In this document: positions 8,493-16,300 of the stretch, one piece after another
Numbering within the stretch: the first letter of the stretch is position 1
Layout: the number at the start of each line of letters is the position of its first letter
NCBI GenBank assembly: GCA_018242765.1
Contig: JAFEBH010000011.1
Location: 310,001-374,000, forward strand
Direction of reading: 5' to 3'
From: Nitrospira sp.
Lineage (GTDB): Bacteria > Nitrospirota > Nitrospiria > Nitrospirales > Nitrospiraceae
Length of the DNA stretch: 64,000 bases
Program-made: the position numbers and the translations under genes
The notes under the pieces: model-generated
The model's input: the letters and a program-made list of their open reading frames with translations, nothing else
Told to the model about the DNA's origin: nothing
Database searches by the model: none

Positions 8493-8527
8493 GGTGAAAG
8501 GTGAGGGGTAAAAGGTGAAAGGTGAAG
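8493..8527. repeat. five tandem 7-bp repeats before the pump start
   Basis: Five consecutive units read GGTGAAA, GGTGAGG, GGTAAAA, GGTGAAA, GGTGAAG on the plus strand (TTTCACC type on the coding strand). They occupy part of the 110-base gap between adaptor and pump genes, a few bases upstream of the pump ATG. Confidence 0.8.
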
Positions 8528-8595
8528 CGGAAACCATTCGTGAGGGCGTCGTCAAGGGGCCATAGAAATCGTGTCGCTCCTTTGTGTTTCATGTC

Positions 8596-9783
8596 TTACG
8601 TCTCATGTTTCACAGCATTGAGCGGCTGAGTTTGGATCGGTCTCCCGTCGTGGACTAGGTCTTTCCCGGATACGATGACCGATTCATCACCTCTCAGTCC
8701 CTTGATGACCTCAATGCGGTTGTTGCTACGAGCTCCGACCTCAACCTCGACGCGTCGGGCTTTCCCGTCTCGAGCAACATAGACATACTGAGTGTCTTCC
8801 AGTCGGCTCACGGCATCGATCGGGATCTGTAGGGCTTGGTGATGCGTTCCCACCAGGACTTCGACTCTTGCGAACATTCCTCCCTTGAGCCGGCGGTCAC
8901 TGTTTGGGAGGTCGACCTCTACCGTCATAGTACGGGTTGCGCGATTCAAGGCTTGAACGATGCGTGTGACTGTTCCTTCGAATATGTGGTCGGGGTACGC
9001 TTCGGCACGAAGCTCTGCCTTTTGTCCTACCGTTACGAGGGGAATATCCCGCTCAACGACTTCGAACAATACGCGAACGGTATTGATGTCATGGAGGCTC
9101 ATGATGCCCCGCGACATGGTTGATGTGCTCGCAGTGGCACTGCTGACATATGCGCCGGTATCGAGGTTCCGCTCCGCGATGTAGCCTGCAAACGGAGCGC
9201 GGATATATGAGTAGGCCAAGTTCGTCTGCGACTGGGCCAGTGCCACCTCCATCTGTTTGACTTGGGCTTGGAGAGAATCCTGTGCCGCTCTGGCGGCATC
9301 AAGGTTGACCTGAGCATTATCCAGATCCTGCTGAGACACGAATTGATCTTTGATGAGGGTCTGCATACGATCGAACGTCAGTGTGGCGTTACGAACGACG
9401 GCATCCTGTTGGGCGACTTTTGCCTTGGCTGCCGAAAGGTTGGCTTTTGCTTGATTTACGGCATGAAGATAGTCCGTATGGTCGATTTCAACGAGTAACT
9501 GGTTGGGTTTTACAAAATCGCCCTTATCGACGTGAAGCTTGGCGATGTACCCATCGACACGGGAGAAAATGTTGACGACTTGGTAAGGGGAGATATCGGC
9601 CGTATAACCTAAGCGAATGTCAAGATCTTGCCGGATCGGTGACGCAATCCCTACCGTGATCACGCGTGTCTTCACGGAGTCTGTTTTGGCACCGGTGCTT
9701 AGACGAAAGGCCACAAGCCCGATGACCACAAGAAAAACAATCATTCCAACGACGAGGATTGGATGGCGAGTAAGCCGGCTCAT
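8596..9783 (-). CDS. RND efflux adaptor, membrane-fusion protein (HlyD/AcrA family)
   Basis: The 395-residue protein starts with an uncleaved membrane anchor (ILVVGMIVFLVVIGLVAF, residues 9-26) and then shows the periplasmic adaptor layout: a lipoyl-type half (GYIAKLHVDKGDFVKPNQLL, near 80-99), a coiled-coil hairpin (about 110-180), the second lipoyl half (YIRAPFAGYIAERNLDTG) and beta-barrel and membrane-proximal domains. It bridges the inner-membrane pump to an outer-membrane channel. The gap to the TetR gene is 24 bases and to the pump 110 bases, so one transcript is likely. No lipobox is visible. Confidence 0.93.
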   Translation of the reverse strand: MSRLTRHPILVVGMIVFLVVIGLVAFRLSTGAKTDSVKTRVITVGIASPIRQDLDIRLGYTADISPYQVVNIFSRVDGYIAKLHVDKGDFVKPNQLLVEIDHTDYLHAVNQAKANLSAAKAKVAQQDAVVRNATLTFDRMQTLIKDQFVSQQDLDNAQVNLDAARAAQDSLQAQVKQMEVALAQSQTNLAYSYIRAPFAGYIAERNLDTGAYVSSATASTSTMSRGIMSLHDINTVRVLFEVVERDIPLVTVGQKAELRAEAYPDHIFEGTVTRIVQALNRATRTMTVEVDLPNSDRRLKGGMFARVEVLVGTHHQALQIPIDAVSRLEDTQYVYVARDGKARRVEVEVGARSNNRIEVIKGLRGDESVIVSGKDLVHDGRPIQTQPLNAVKHET

Positions 9784-9807
9784 ATCAATAGTGGATGAGA
9801 GTGTGAG

Positions 9808-10434
9808 TCATTGCCGAATGAGTCCATTGAGGAACAATGCAACATATTCCTCTACGGTAGCTTCGTGAGTTCGGTGCATGGGTAAGCCCAGGATGTCATG
9901 AAGTAACCGATGGTGGAGGATGATGCCGAAGAAGGCTCTCGCTGCCAACAATGGATCCAGAGGACGATAGGCCCCATCATCAATGCGTTGTCTGATATAG
10001 CCGGCAAGGAGATCATGAAACACCCGATATTGCTGGCGAAAAAACATATCGGACATCTCATGGCCTTCTAGTGCGCTGAATAGGAGTAGACGAAATAATA
10101 GTGGGTCTGCTCCTTTTCTGATTCGGTAGCTGGCCAGTAACATGAAGAGCTGCTTATCCTCTCGCTTCACTACGGCCTCTTCAACCGCTTCCTGGAGTCC
10201 AGAGTAATCAGCCTTCTCAGATAGGATGGCTGTGTACAGGGCTCGCTTGGTCGGGAAGTGCTTGAAAAGCAGCGCTTCACTGACACCTGCGGCCAATGCA
10301 ATTTGTTTCGTTGTGGTCCCTCGAAAACCGTTCGTTGCGAACAGGGTTGCCGCTGCGCTGATCAGGCTCGCTTGCCGTTGGTGACGTGACGCCCTGGTTA
10401 GCCGCTGGCTAGGCTGTTTTGCTCTCTTGTTCAT
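9808..10434 (-). CDS. TetR-family transcriptional regulator of the efflux locus
   Basis: A 208-residue TetR protein. The N-terminal helix-turn-helix is clear: ISAAATLFATNGFRGTTTKQ, then IALAAGVSEALLFKHFPTK (about residues 22-61). The C-terminal ligand domain is variable, as usual. ATG 10434 is chosen over a longer frame because the homologous region starts here and the extension would run through the operator palindrome. It is the first gene of the operon with adaptor and pump, so it most likely represses its own operon and is released by a pump substrate; this is inference from context. Confidence 0.9.
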   Translation of the reverse strand: MNKRAKQPSQRLTRASRHQRQASLISAAATLFATNGFRGTTTKQIALAAGVSEALLFKHFPTKRALYTAILSEKADYSGLQEAVEEAVVKREDKQLFMLLASYRIRKGADPLLFRLLLFSALEGHEMSDMFFRQQYRVFHDLLAGYIRQRIDDGAYRPLDPLLAARAFFGIILHHRLLHDILGLPMHRTHEATVEEYVALFLNGLIRQ

Positions 10435-10438
10435 GGAA

Positions 10439-10456
10439 GGTGAGTGAGCACTCACC
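10439..10456. promoter_or_regulatory. palindromic operator of the TetR regulator
   Basis: GGTGAGTG-AG-CACTCACC has perfect eight-base arms around two central bases and ends five bases upstream of the regulator ATG. Size and position fit a TetR-family autoregulatory operator covering the promoter or ribosome site. Confidence 0.7.
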
Positions 10457-10611
10457 AAGGTAGCATGGCCTTTGATTGAAAGACAAGATTGCATCAGTTC
10501 TTGGCATTCCAAGGGTACAAAGGGCAGCGATCTACAGGCAATCAAACTAGTCGTGATACGATGCGACCGTTGGCAGGTGAGTGAGAGAGAAATGAAAAAC
10601 ATATCTATCCA

Positions 10612-10643
10612 CAATGCCCATCCCGTTAACGGGATGGGCATTG
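10612..10643 (-). terminator. perfect 32-bp palindrome, probable terminator
   Basis: Two perfect 16-base arms (CAATGCCCATCCCGTT and its reverse complement) meet without a spacer at TTAA. It lies 35 bases downstream of the PilZ gene stop and on that strand is followed by a T-rich stretch, so it may end that transcript. The symmetry is more perfect than most terminators need. Confidence 0.6.
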
Positions 10644-10678
10644 CAGGTGGCTGAAGGCAATGTGGAGTAAAGGAACGA

Positions 10679-11062
10679 CTACGCTTGGCCGACTGATTGA
10701 GTGTGAAGAAATGATCGCAGCCTCTCTCCGTCAGGGAGGCTAAGGTCCCTGAACGTCACACCAAATAGAGAACCGGCGCTCCAAACGACCGTCGACTCCA
10801 GAATGGATAAGGGCTCATCCCGGTCTGGCAGATATAAGAACAAGGTTAATTCCATGCCAATCTGGACAGGAATATCCCCTCGAAGACCTAGGCCACCTTC
10901 GGAAAGGTCTACAACTGTAGCGTCCCCTATCAGAACATCCTCACCGGATATCCCCGAGTACATGAGTCCGAAAGAAACACTCGTTCTTGGTAATCTGCGG
11001 CGCTCAATCGAACGATGGGATTGATGTGGCTCCAGTCGAACCGTTCCCCTTGTCTGTCTCAT
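10679..11062 (-). CDS. PilZ domain protein (c-di-GMP receptor type)
   Basis: A 127-residue PilZ protein with RRLPR (RxxxR) near residue 26 and DLSEGG (DxSxxG) near residue 53, both c-di-GMP contacts intact. The Arg/His-rich first 25 residues are an extension with no recognised domain. ATG 11062 is preferred because GGAGGG sits six bases before it; an upstream TTG would add eight residues. A perfect palindrome follows the gene. Confidence 0.88.
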   Translation of the reverse strand: MRQTRGTVRLEPHQSHRSIERRRLPRTSVSFGLMYSGISGEDVLIGDATVVDLSEGGLGLRGDIPVQIGMELTLFLYLPDRDEPLSILESTVVWSAGSLFGVTFRDLSLPDGERLRSFLHTQSVGQA

Positions 11063-11086
11063 GGATGTCCCTCCTGCTTGATTCAA

Positions 11087-11470
11087 TAACTCAGGTCCAT
11101 AAGGTTGCTCAGCTTCTTGCGAGGCTTCTCTTCGATCCTGTTCCTCCTTTCTCTGCGTGCAATCCAGGGTTCCTTCAAGTCGTCCTCTTGGCTTTCAGAT
11201 GGAATGTTCCCAAGCACATTGTCATTTAGAAGACATCATCTGTGTGAAGGCTAGCGCGGTAGGGCGTTTTTGCCCTTCTTCTTATGTGGGGGAATAAACT
11301 ATCCAGAGGTTGGGGGGATCAGGGATGTGACAACTGGTGAGGTGTATCAATTGGTTACAGGGTGGACCGGGCGTGGAACGATCTTAGTTGAGGGCAGACT
11401 GAAGGGAACGTCACCCGAATCGAAGGAATACGACGCGAGGGAAATAGTTGGCTACAGCAGTCAGGGGAGA
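11087..11470. other. intergenic region without a credible gene
   Basis: About 380 bases between two minus-strand PilZ genes. A plus-strand frame from 11270 runs across and into the next PilZ gene on the opposite strand but has no domain, no hydrophobic pattern and a poor ribosome site. Nothing else is seen. Confidence 0.45.
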
Positions 11471-11878
11471 TTAGACCAGCCGGAAGCGCGTCCGTTGGTC
11501 GCTCACAGTATTGTGGGAAATGCTCTTCCAGATAAAGGCTTGAATCCGCTTTCGATGATCGTGGCTTAGGTCCAGAAACCGAACTGAAAACTGGTTGCCA
11601 GATGCCCAGACAACGAGCGCGGATTCTAATGATAATTGAGGCAATCCGTCTGGAAGTGCAATGGTAAGCGTCAGGAGTGTTCCTCGCGTGGCGGGGCGAT
11701 CACTGATGACGTGGCAGCCGGAGACCGAGATGTTTTTTGTAAGCCCTTCCCCTTGATGAGGCTGAGTCGGGACCTCACCTTTATAGCGTACGCGACAGGT
11801 AATGGCGACACGCTCGGAGCATCGCTTGTCGAGAGGGCTGTACTGCTTTCGGCCATTCATGATTGATTCGGCGATCAT
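11471..11878 (-). CDS. PilZ domain protein (c-di-GMP receptor type)
   Basis: A 135-residue single-domain protein with RCSER (RxxxR) near residue 19 and NISVSG (NxSxxG) near residue 49, then the usual strand pattern ending in NQFSVRFLDLS. c-di-GMP binding is likely; the partner is unknown. The start may be the ATG at 11878 or one six codons later. It is not co-directional with any obvious motility gene. Confidence 0.87.
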   Translation of the reverse strand: MIAESIMNGRKQYSPLDKRCSERVAITCRVRYKGEVPTQPHQGEGLTKNISVSGCHVISDRPATRGTLLTLTIALPDGLPQLSLESALVVWASGNQFSVRFLDLSHDHRKRIQAFIWKSISHNTVSDQRTRFRLV

Positions 11879-12082
11879 AACGTCAATGAGGTGGTTTGCA
11901 AAATGAATTCAAGAATAGTGGAATAGCTTAAAGGGCAAGACAGCCCAGGAGAGCTGGTAGACGGATAGGCAGTCATGTGTGGGAGAATCTGAATGGTTGG
12001 GGGGATTGTTCTGATGAGGCGTACACTGTTTCCGTTGGAGCTCGACTCAGATTGTTCATAAGGTTCGTCAACGGTGAAATTG

Positions 12083-12613
12083 CTAGAAGGCCGTGGATGA
12101 GGTCTCATCTTTCAATTTTTCAGGAAGGGTTCGGCTCTCAAAAAATATAATGCCGCGTTCGAGCCCGCTTTCGAATCGCAATGTCACTTCCGTGTACATC
12201 CCGTGCCAGGTGTACACCTTGATTGGGCCGGCGGCAATTTGACCTGGGGTACGATCAAGGGGGCCGTACAGGGACTCGAGATAGGTCAGGATTTTGGCGT
12301 GGCTCGCATGACCGGTATATCGTACTGTTACTCGACCGAACTTCTTCTCAAAAGTTGTAAACCTGAGGGAGTCTACTGGGATGGCTCCGAGCAAGGGAGG
12401 TTGGCCAGTCAATTCGTAGGTTTGCAGGCGGCCTGCCTCATCGATTTTTGTGAAAGCTCCTATTTCCGTCAGAATTGATCCCCACGGAATAGACTCAAAC
12501 CCATTGGGGTCATGTGCGATAGGGATCGCTGACGACAAACGGATCGGTACCAACAAGGCCAGCATCGATACCGTCACAAGGAGAGCCGATCGCTCGAACG
12601 GATACGTTGCCAT
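12083..12613 (-). CDS. exported protein of unknown function, paralogue of its neighbour
   Basis: A 176-residue protein with an N-terminal signal sequence (hydrophobic LLVTVSMLALLVPIRLSSA, cleavage near residue 29). The mature part begins with a DPNGFESIPWG motif and ends in ERGIIFFESRTL. It shares this layout and many positions (RVT-RY-G, LDR-PGQ-A-G, YTW-G--TE) with the gene three bases upstream, so the pair arose by tandem duplication. No enzymatic motif is visible; a periplasmic or surface role is inferred from the signal peptide only. Confidence 0.8.
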   Translation of the reverse strand: MATYPFERSALLVTVSMLALLVPIRLSSAIPIAHDPNGFESIPWGSILTEIGAFTKIDEAGRLQTYELTGQPPLLGAIPVDSLRFTTFEKKFGRVTVRYTGHASHAKILTYLESLYGPLDRTPGQIAAGPIKVYTWHGMYTEVTLRFESGLERGIIFFESRTLPEKLKDETSSTAF

Positions 12614-12616
12614 AGC

Positions 12617-13147
12617 CTACTCTGCAGAGTCAGTGATGTAGTCGTTGAATCGTGGGGCAAGGGTTCGGTTATCGAAGAAAATGTAGCCTCGTTCTGTTCC
12701 GGCTTGGTAGGTCAGGTTGATCTCCGTATCGGAGCCGCGCCAGGTGTATTGCTGTGTGAGGCCTCGTGCCATTTGCCCTGGCACGCGATCCAATCGGCCG
12801 AAACGGGTTTCGAGGAAGTTCAGGACCTGTTTGTGGACGTGACTGCCTTGGTAGCGGATCGTCACTCGTGCAAACTGGTCATCGACGGAGAGGTAGAGAA
12901 TACTGGTCATCTCAGTATCCGCAAACGAGAGCGGATCGATCTTGGGGAGGTATTCAACAATGTGTGCGCTGGCGCGAATCATTTCCATGTCTTGGCGGGA
13001 GGACAGCGTCGTTCCCCAGGGAAGATCTTGAAATCCCCTTGGATCGTCTGTCATGGACACGGCCCATGCGGCATCGAGGCCAATCATCATGAGGAGCATG
13101 AGTGCAGTGCTCCAGGTACGAGGCGCCAGAAAGGGGATTGGGGTCAT
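12617..13147 (-). CDS. exported protein of unknown function, paralogue of its neighbour
   Basis: A 176-residue secreted protein; ATG 13147 gives a signal peptide (STALMLLMMIGLDAAWA) followed by a DPRGFQDLPWG motif that matches the downstream gene. A longer frame to 13213 exists but would place charged residues before the signal. The 3-base gap to the second copy indicates one operon. It is transcribed away from the phosphonate-type operon, whose promoter lies in the shared intergenic region. Confidence 0.8.
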   Translation of the reverse strand: MTPIPFLAPRTWSTALMLLMMIGLDAAWAVSMTDDPRGFQDLPWGTTLSSRQDMEMIRASAHIVEYLPKIDPLSFADTEMTSILYLSVDDQFARVTIRYQGSHVHKQVLNFLETRFGRLDRVPGQMARGLTQQYTWRGSDTEINLTYQAGTERGYIFFDNRTLAPRFNDYITDSAE

Positions 13148-13227
13148 CGTTCTCAGTGGAGTCGAGTGTATGGACGAGTTTCTCACGCTATCATGGCAGC
13201 GCGGTGAACACAACTGCGCAATCTTTC

Positions 13228-13257
13228 TTGAGAACCCGCAAGGGGCTATCTTATAAT
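13228..13257 (+). promoter_or_regulatory. sigma-70-type promoter of the phosphonate-like operon
   Basis: TTGAGA (13228-13233) and a perfect TATAAT (13252-13257) are separated by 18 bases. The expected transcript start near 13264 leaves a leader of about 50 bases before GTG 13317. Its position shows that the operon starts at the decarboxylase alpha gene. Confidence 0.75.
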
Positions 13258-13316
13258 GCGCCGGCTTTGATGCGCGCTCATGAATAATGCAGGCTTAGGA
13301 GTGCAGGAAGTTTCTT

Positions 13317-13814
13317 GTGATTGACAGCGACGTGTTTGTTCAGTCTCTGCAGGATTTGGGGGTGAATTTTTTCACCGGGGTTCCAGATTCCATCCTTGGT
13401 GGCATTATCGCCGAACTCATGATTCGGGGGATCTACATCCCGGCCGTTCGCGAGGACGAAGCGGTTAGTATGGCGGCAGGCGCATACATGGCGGGAAGAA
13501 TCCCCGCCGTTCTGATGCAGAATTCTGGCCTCGGGATTTGTTTGAATACGCTCATGTCCCTCAATCTGATCTATCGCCAGCCGTGCTTGTTGATTGTGTC
13601 ATGGCGGGGGCAAGGCGGCAGTGATGCACCGGAGCATCGTGTGATGGGTGAAGTCATGCCGCAACTGCTTGATGTGGCGAGGATCCCCCATCGGACATTG
13701 ACCGAAAAAACAGCCGTCGCAGATTGTCGATGGGTCGTCGAGACCTTGATGAACAGGCAAATCCCCGTTGTGCTGAGCCTCACGAAAGGCGTGGTAAGGG
13801 GATTACACCCATGA
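13317..13814 (+). CDS. ThDP-dependent phosphonopyruvate/sulfopyruvate decarboxylase, alpha (PYR) subunit
   Basis: A 165-residue protein equal to the N-terminal PYR domain of phosphonopyruvate decarboxylase (Ppd) or to the ComD subunit of sulfopyruvate decarboxylase. It shows the FFTGVPDSILGG start, the VREDEAVSMAAGAY segment whose Glu activates ThDP, and QNSGLG. With the beta subunit it would decarboxylate phosphonopyruvate to phosphonoacetaldehyde; sulfopyruvate is the alternative. The downstream aminotransferase and cytidylyltransferase favour phosphonate. GTG 13317 has AGGAG and GGAAG boxes upstream. Ppd is usually one fused chain; here it is split, with a four-base overlap between subunits. 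Confidence 0.87.
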   Translation: MIDSDVFVQSLQDLGVNFFTGVPDSILGGIIAELMIRGIYIPAVREDEAVSMAAGAYMAGRIPAVLMQNSGLGICLNTLMSLNLIYRQPCLLIVSWRGQGGSDAPEHRVMGEVMPQLLDVARIPHRTLTEKTAVADCRWVVETLMNRQIPVVLSLTKGVVRGLHP

Positions 13815-14392
13815 GGCCCGAAGAGGGGACCCTGATCAGCCGTGCCCAGGCGATCGTGACCTTGTTGGAATTATTGACCGATCAACCCGTCGTGATCTGT
13901 AATGGCTTTCCCTCGCGGGAGGTGTACAAGATTGCCGATCGACCCACACATTTCTACATGATCGGATCGATGGGGAATGCTGCTGCGATTGCACTTGGCG
14001 TCGCGTTGACAAAGCCGAACAAACAGGTGGTGACGTTCGATGGGGACGGGAACGTGCTCATGGGAATGGGAACGCTTGCAACGGTCGGCGCGTTACGACC
14101 GAAGAATTTTATTCATGTGGTCTTTGACAATGAAGTGTATGGGACGACCGGGAATCAGCCGACGATTTCCAATGTGGTGCCGCTGGACAAGGTGGCCAAA
14201 TCGGCGGGCTACGTCAATGTGGAGCGTGTGCTCGATCGTGAGGATTTAGTCTACGAGTTCAAGGACATGCTGAAGAAGGATGGTCCCAGTCTGTTACTCA
14301 TCAAGATCAATGAGTTCGTGGAAGATGCCGGACGCATCGGGCCTGATCCCCCAGTCCTCACTCAGCGGTTCATGAAAGCGATCGAGGGATAG
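13811..14392 (+). CDS. ThDP-dependent phosphonopyruvate/sulfopyruvate decarboxylase, beta (PP) subunit
   Basis: A 193-residue PP domain with the ThDP-Mg binding motif: GDGN at residues 78-81, then FDNEVYGTTG about 25 residues later. It is the partner of the alpha subunit just upstream. ATG 13811 overlaps the alpha stop as ATGA; a longer frame is open to 13724 but would overlap the alpha coding region and lacks homology. The start of the domain (a SRAQAIVTLLELLTD segment) begins right after this ATG, which supports the choice. Confidence 0.88.
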   Translation: MRPEEGTLISRAQAIVTLLELLTDQPVVICNGFPSREVYKIADRPTHFYMIGSMGNAAAIALGVALTKPNKQVVTFDGDGNVLMGMGTLATVGALRPKNFIHVVFDNEVYGTTGNQPTISNVVPLDKVAKSAGYVNVERVLDREDLVYEFKDMLKKDGPSLLLIKINEFVEDAGRIGPDPPVLTQRFMKAIEG

Positions 14393-14451
14393 CTGGGGGT
14401 AAGTCCGCCCTTGTGCAGGACCCTCAATCATCATAGCTGAAGGAGAAAAAC

Positions 14452-15534
14452 ATGGTTCTCCTGAATCCAGGTCCCGTCAACGTTTCAGAGCGTGTCCGCC
14501 AAGCGCTTGTGAAACCAGATATCTGTCACCGGGAAGACGAGTTCGCTGAACTGCTCCATCGTATTCAAGCGAAACTGCTAAAGGCATTTGTGCCGGGTGC
14601 CGAGTCTGACTACGTCGCCGTCGTCATGACAGGCTCAGGAACCGCAGCCGTCGAGGCCGCCTTGATGTCGTCGCTTCCTCACGGCAAGCGCATGCTCATC
14701 CTCAACAACGGGGTCTATGGTGAGCGGATGTCTCAGATCATCGGGCTGCATCGCCTGGGAGTGAGCGAGCTGAAGTATGAGTGGACAGTTCGCCCCAACC
14801 CTGAGCGGCTGCTCCTTGCCCTGCGGCAGCATCAGGAAGTGCATGTCGTCGGTATGGTGCATCATGAGACGACGACCGGGCTTCTCAATCCTGTCCATGA
14901 AATTGCTGAGATCGTCGATGATCAGAATCGCGTGTTTGTGCTCGATGCAGTCAGCGCATTGGCTGGAGAGATGCTCGATATCGCGAAGTCGCACATCTAC
15001 ATGGTGGCCGGCACGGCAGGGAAGTGTATTCAGGGATTTCCCGGGGTCTCGTTTGTACTGGTTCGAAAAGGATTTGTTGAAAAGATGCGCGCATACCCAA
15101 AGCGCTCATGGTATCTCCATCTGACCCATTACATCGACAATGAAGGGCGCGGTATGATTCCGTTCACGCCGGCCGTGCAAGTCTACTACGCGTTCGATGA
15201 GGCGCTGAACGAGCTGCTCGAAGAAGGGGTGTCGAATCGCATTCAACGGTACAAGAAGATGGCGACGATGATCCGTGAGCGAATGGCCAAGTTCGGAGTG
15301 AAAGCGCTTCTCCCGGTGGAGCGGCAATCGAATACCATCACGGCATATCATCTGCCGGAAGGTGTGTCCTACCAGATGTTGCATGACCGCCTGAAACAGC
15401 AGGGTTATGTGATCTATGCGGGGCAAGGCAACTTGGAAAACAAGATTTTCCGTGTTGCCAATATGGGGGCCTTGTCCGAGGCACAGTTCGGTGGATTTCT
15501 CGATGCCTTCGAACAAGCGTGTCGTCCCACATGA
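14452..15534 (+). CDS. 2-aminoethylphosphonate-type aminotransferase (class V, PLP)
   Basis: A 360-residue class V aminotransferase of the AEP-pyruvate/alanine-glyoxylate group. It begins with LLNPGPVNVSERVRQAL, carries the DAVSALAGE segment whose Asp holds the PLP ring nitrogen, and has the Schiff-base lysine K191 in TAGKCIQGFPG. In this context it would convert phosphonoacetaldehyde to 2-aminoethylphosphonate. PhnW-type enzymes usually work in degradation, but here no phosphonatase (PhnX) or transporter is present and the neighbours are biosynthetic. A GGAG ribosome site precedes ATG 14452. Confidence 0.88.
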   Translation: MVLLNPGPVNVSERVRQALVKPDICHREDEFAELLHRIQAKLLKAFVPGAESDYVAVVMTGSGTAAVEAALMSSLPHGKRMLILNNGVYGERMSQIIGLHRLGVSELKYEWTVRPNPERLLLALRQHQEVHVVGMVHHETTTGLLNPVHEIAEIVDDQNRVFVLDAVSALAGEMLDIAKSHIYMVAGTAGKCIQGFPGVSFVLVRKGFVEKMRAYPKRSWYLHLTHYIDNEGRGMIPFTPAVQVYYAFDEALNELLEEGVSNRIQRYKKMATMIRERMAKFGVKALLPVERQSNTITAYHLPEGVSYQMLHDRLKQQGYVIYAGQGNLENKIFRVANMGALSEAQFGGFLDAFEQACRPT

Positions 15535-16250
15535 AGGCGATCATTCTCGCAGCGGGAGTCGGGAAACGGCTCTGGGACATCACGCAACATCGTCCCAAGT
15601 GCTTGATCGAGATTGGGGGGCGATCGCTCTTGCACCGTTACTTAGAGTCATTGGCTGCGGTCGGGATTCGCCGAGCAGATATCGTCGTGGGGTATAAGCA
15701 GGAGATGATTCGGGCGGCCGTGGCAGCGGAGTCCTGTGGTGTCGGTGTCACGTTTCTAGTGAATGAGGAGTTTCATCGGGGCAGTATTTCCTCCCTGTGG
15801 ATCGCACGCTCTGCTTTTGATGACGACACCATTGTGATGGATGCCGATGTGCTCTTTCATAGAGAGATCCTGGGGCGACTCGTCTCGTCGCCCTTTGAGA
15901 ACGCGTTGTTGATGGATGAAACCGTCAAGCAAACCGGTGAAGAATGTATGGTAGTCGTAGCCGGGGGCAGGGTGATCGCCCTCACGAAGAAGATGCCGGA
16001 CCACTATGACTATGCCGGTGAAGGGGTAGGGTTTCTTCGGGTACGGCACGCCGACACACCTCGGGTCGTCTCGTCCCTTCGCGGATACATCGAGAAAAAC
16101 ATGTGGCATATGGAATATGAGGATGCGCTGTTCGAATATTTCCATGATGTGCGGGTGGGACATGAGAAGATCGGAGGATTGCCCTGGACCGAGATCGACT
16201 TTGTCGAAGATATAAAAAAAGCTGAATTGGAAGTTTTGCCGAGATTGTGA
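15531..16250 (+). CDS. CTP:phosphonate/phosphoalcohol cytidylyltransferase (PntC/LicC-like)
   Basis: A 239-residue sugar-nucleotide-transferase-fold enzyme: LAAGVGKRL at the N-terminus, the PKCLIEIGG lysine segment, MDADVLFH for metal binding, and a C-terminal PWTEIDFVEDIKKA block typical of the LicC/PntC group that activate phosphocholine, phosphoethanolamine or 2-aminoethylphosphonate with CTP. The most likely product is CMP-2-aminoethylphosphonate. ATG 15531 overlaps the aminotransferase stop (ATGA), so the two are tightly coupled, echoing the fused PntC-AEP transaminases known elsewhere. Confidence 0.85.
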   Translation: MKAIILAAGVGKRLWDITQHRPKCLIEIGGRSLLHRYLESLAAVGIRRADIVVGYKQEMIRAAVAAESCGVGVTFLVNEEFHRGSISSLWIARSAFDDDTIVMDADVLFHREILGRLVSSPFENALLMDETVKQTGEECMVVVAGGRVIALTKKMPDHYDYAGEGVGFLRVRHADTPRVVSSLRGYIEKNMWHMEYEDALFEYFHDVRVGHEKIGGLPWTEIDFVEDIKKAELEVLPRL

Positions 16251-16300
16251 GAAAGTGACTCATGTGACCGGGATTCCGATACAGCACTGCCAGTGAGACC

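Noticed and set aside
5322..8497. Several plus-strand frames of 60-170 codons across the pump gene
   Set aside because: They are antisense shadows of the RND permease, whose full length and motifs are intact.
8581..8612. TTTCATG/TCTCATG-like runs at the end of the adaptor gene as a further tandem repeat
   Set aside because: The units vary in length and overlap the adaptor stop, so they do not form a regular repeat.
11270..11569. Plus-strand 99-codon frame
   Set aside because: It overlaps a clear PilZ gene on the other strand, has no domain and no ribosome site.
13317..14392. Coenzyme M biosynthesis (ComDE) as the role of the split decarboxylase
   Set aside because: No other coenzyme M gene is present and the downstream cytidylyltransferase and CDP-alcohol transferase fit phosphonate headgroup chemistry better; kept as an alternative only.
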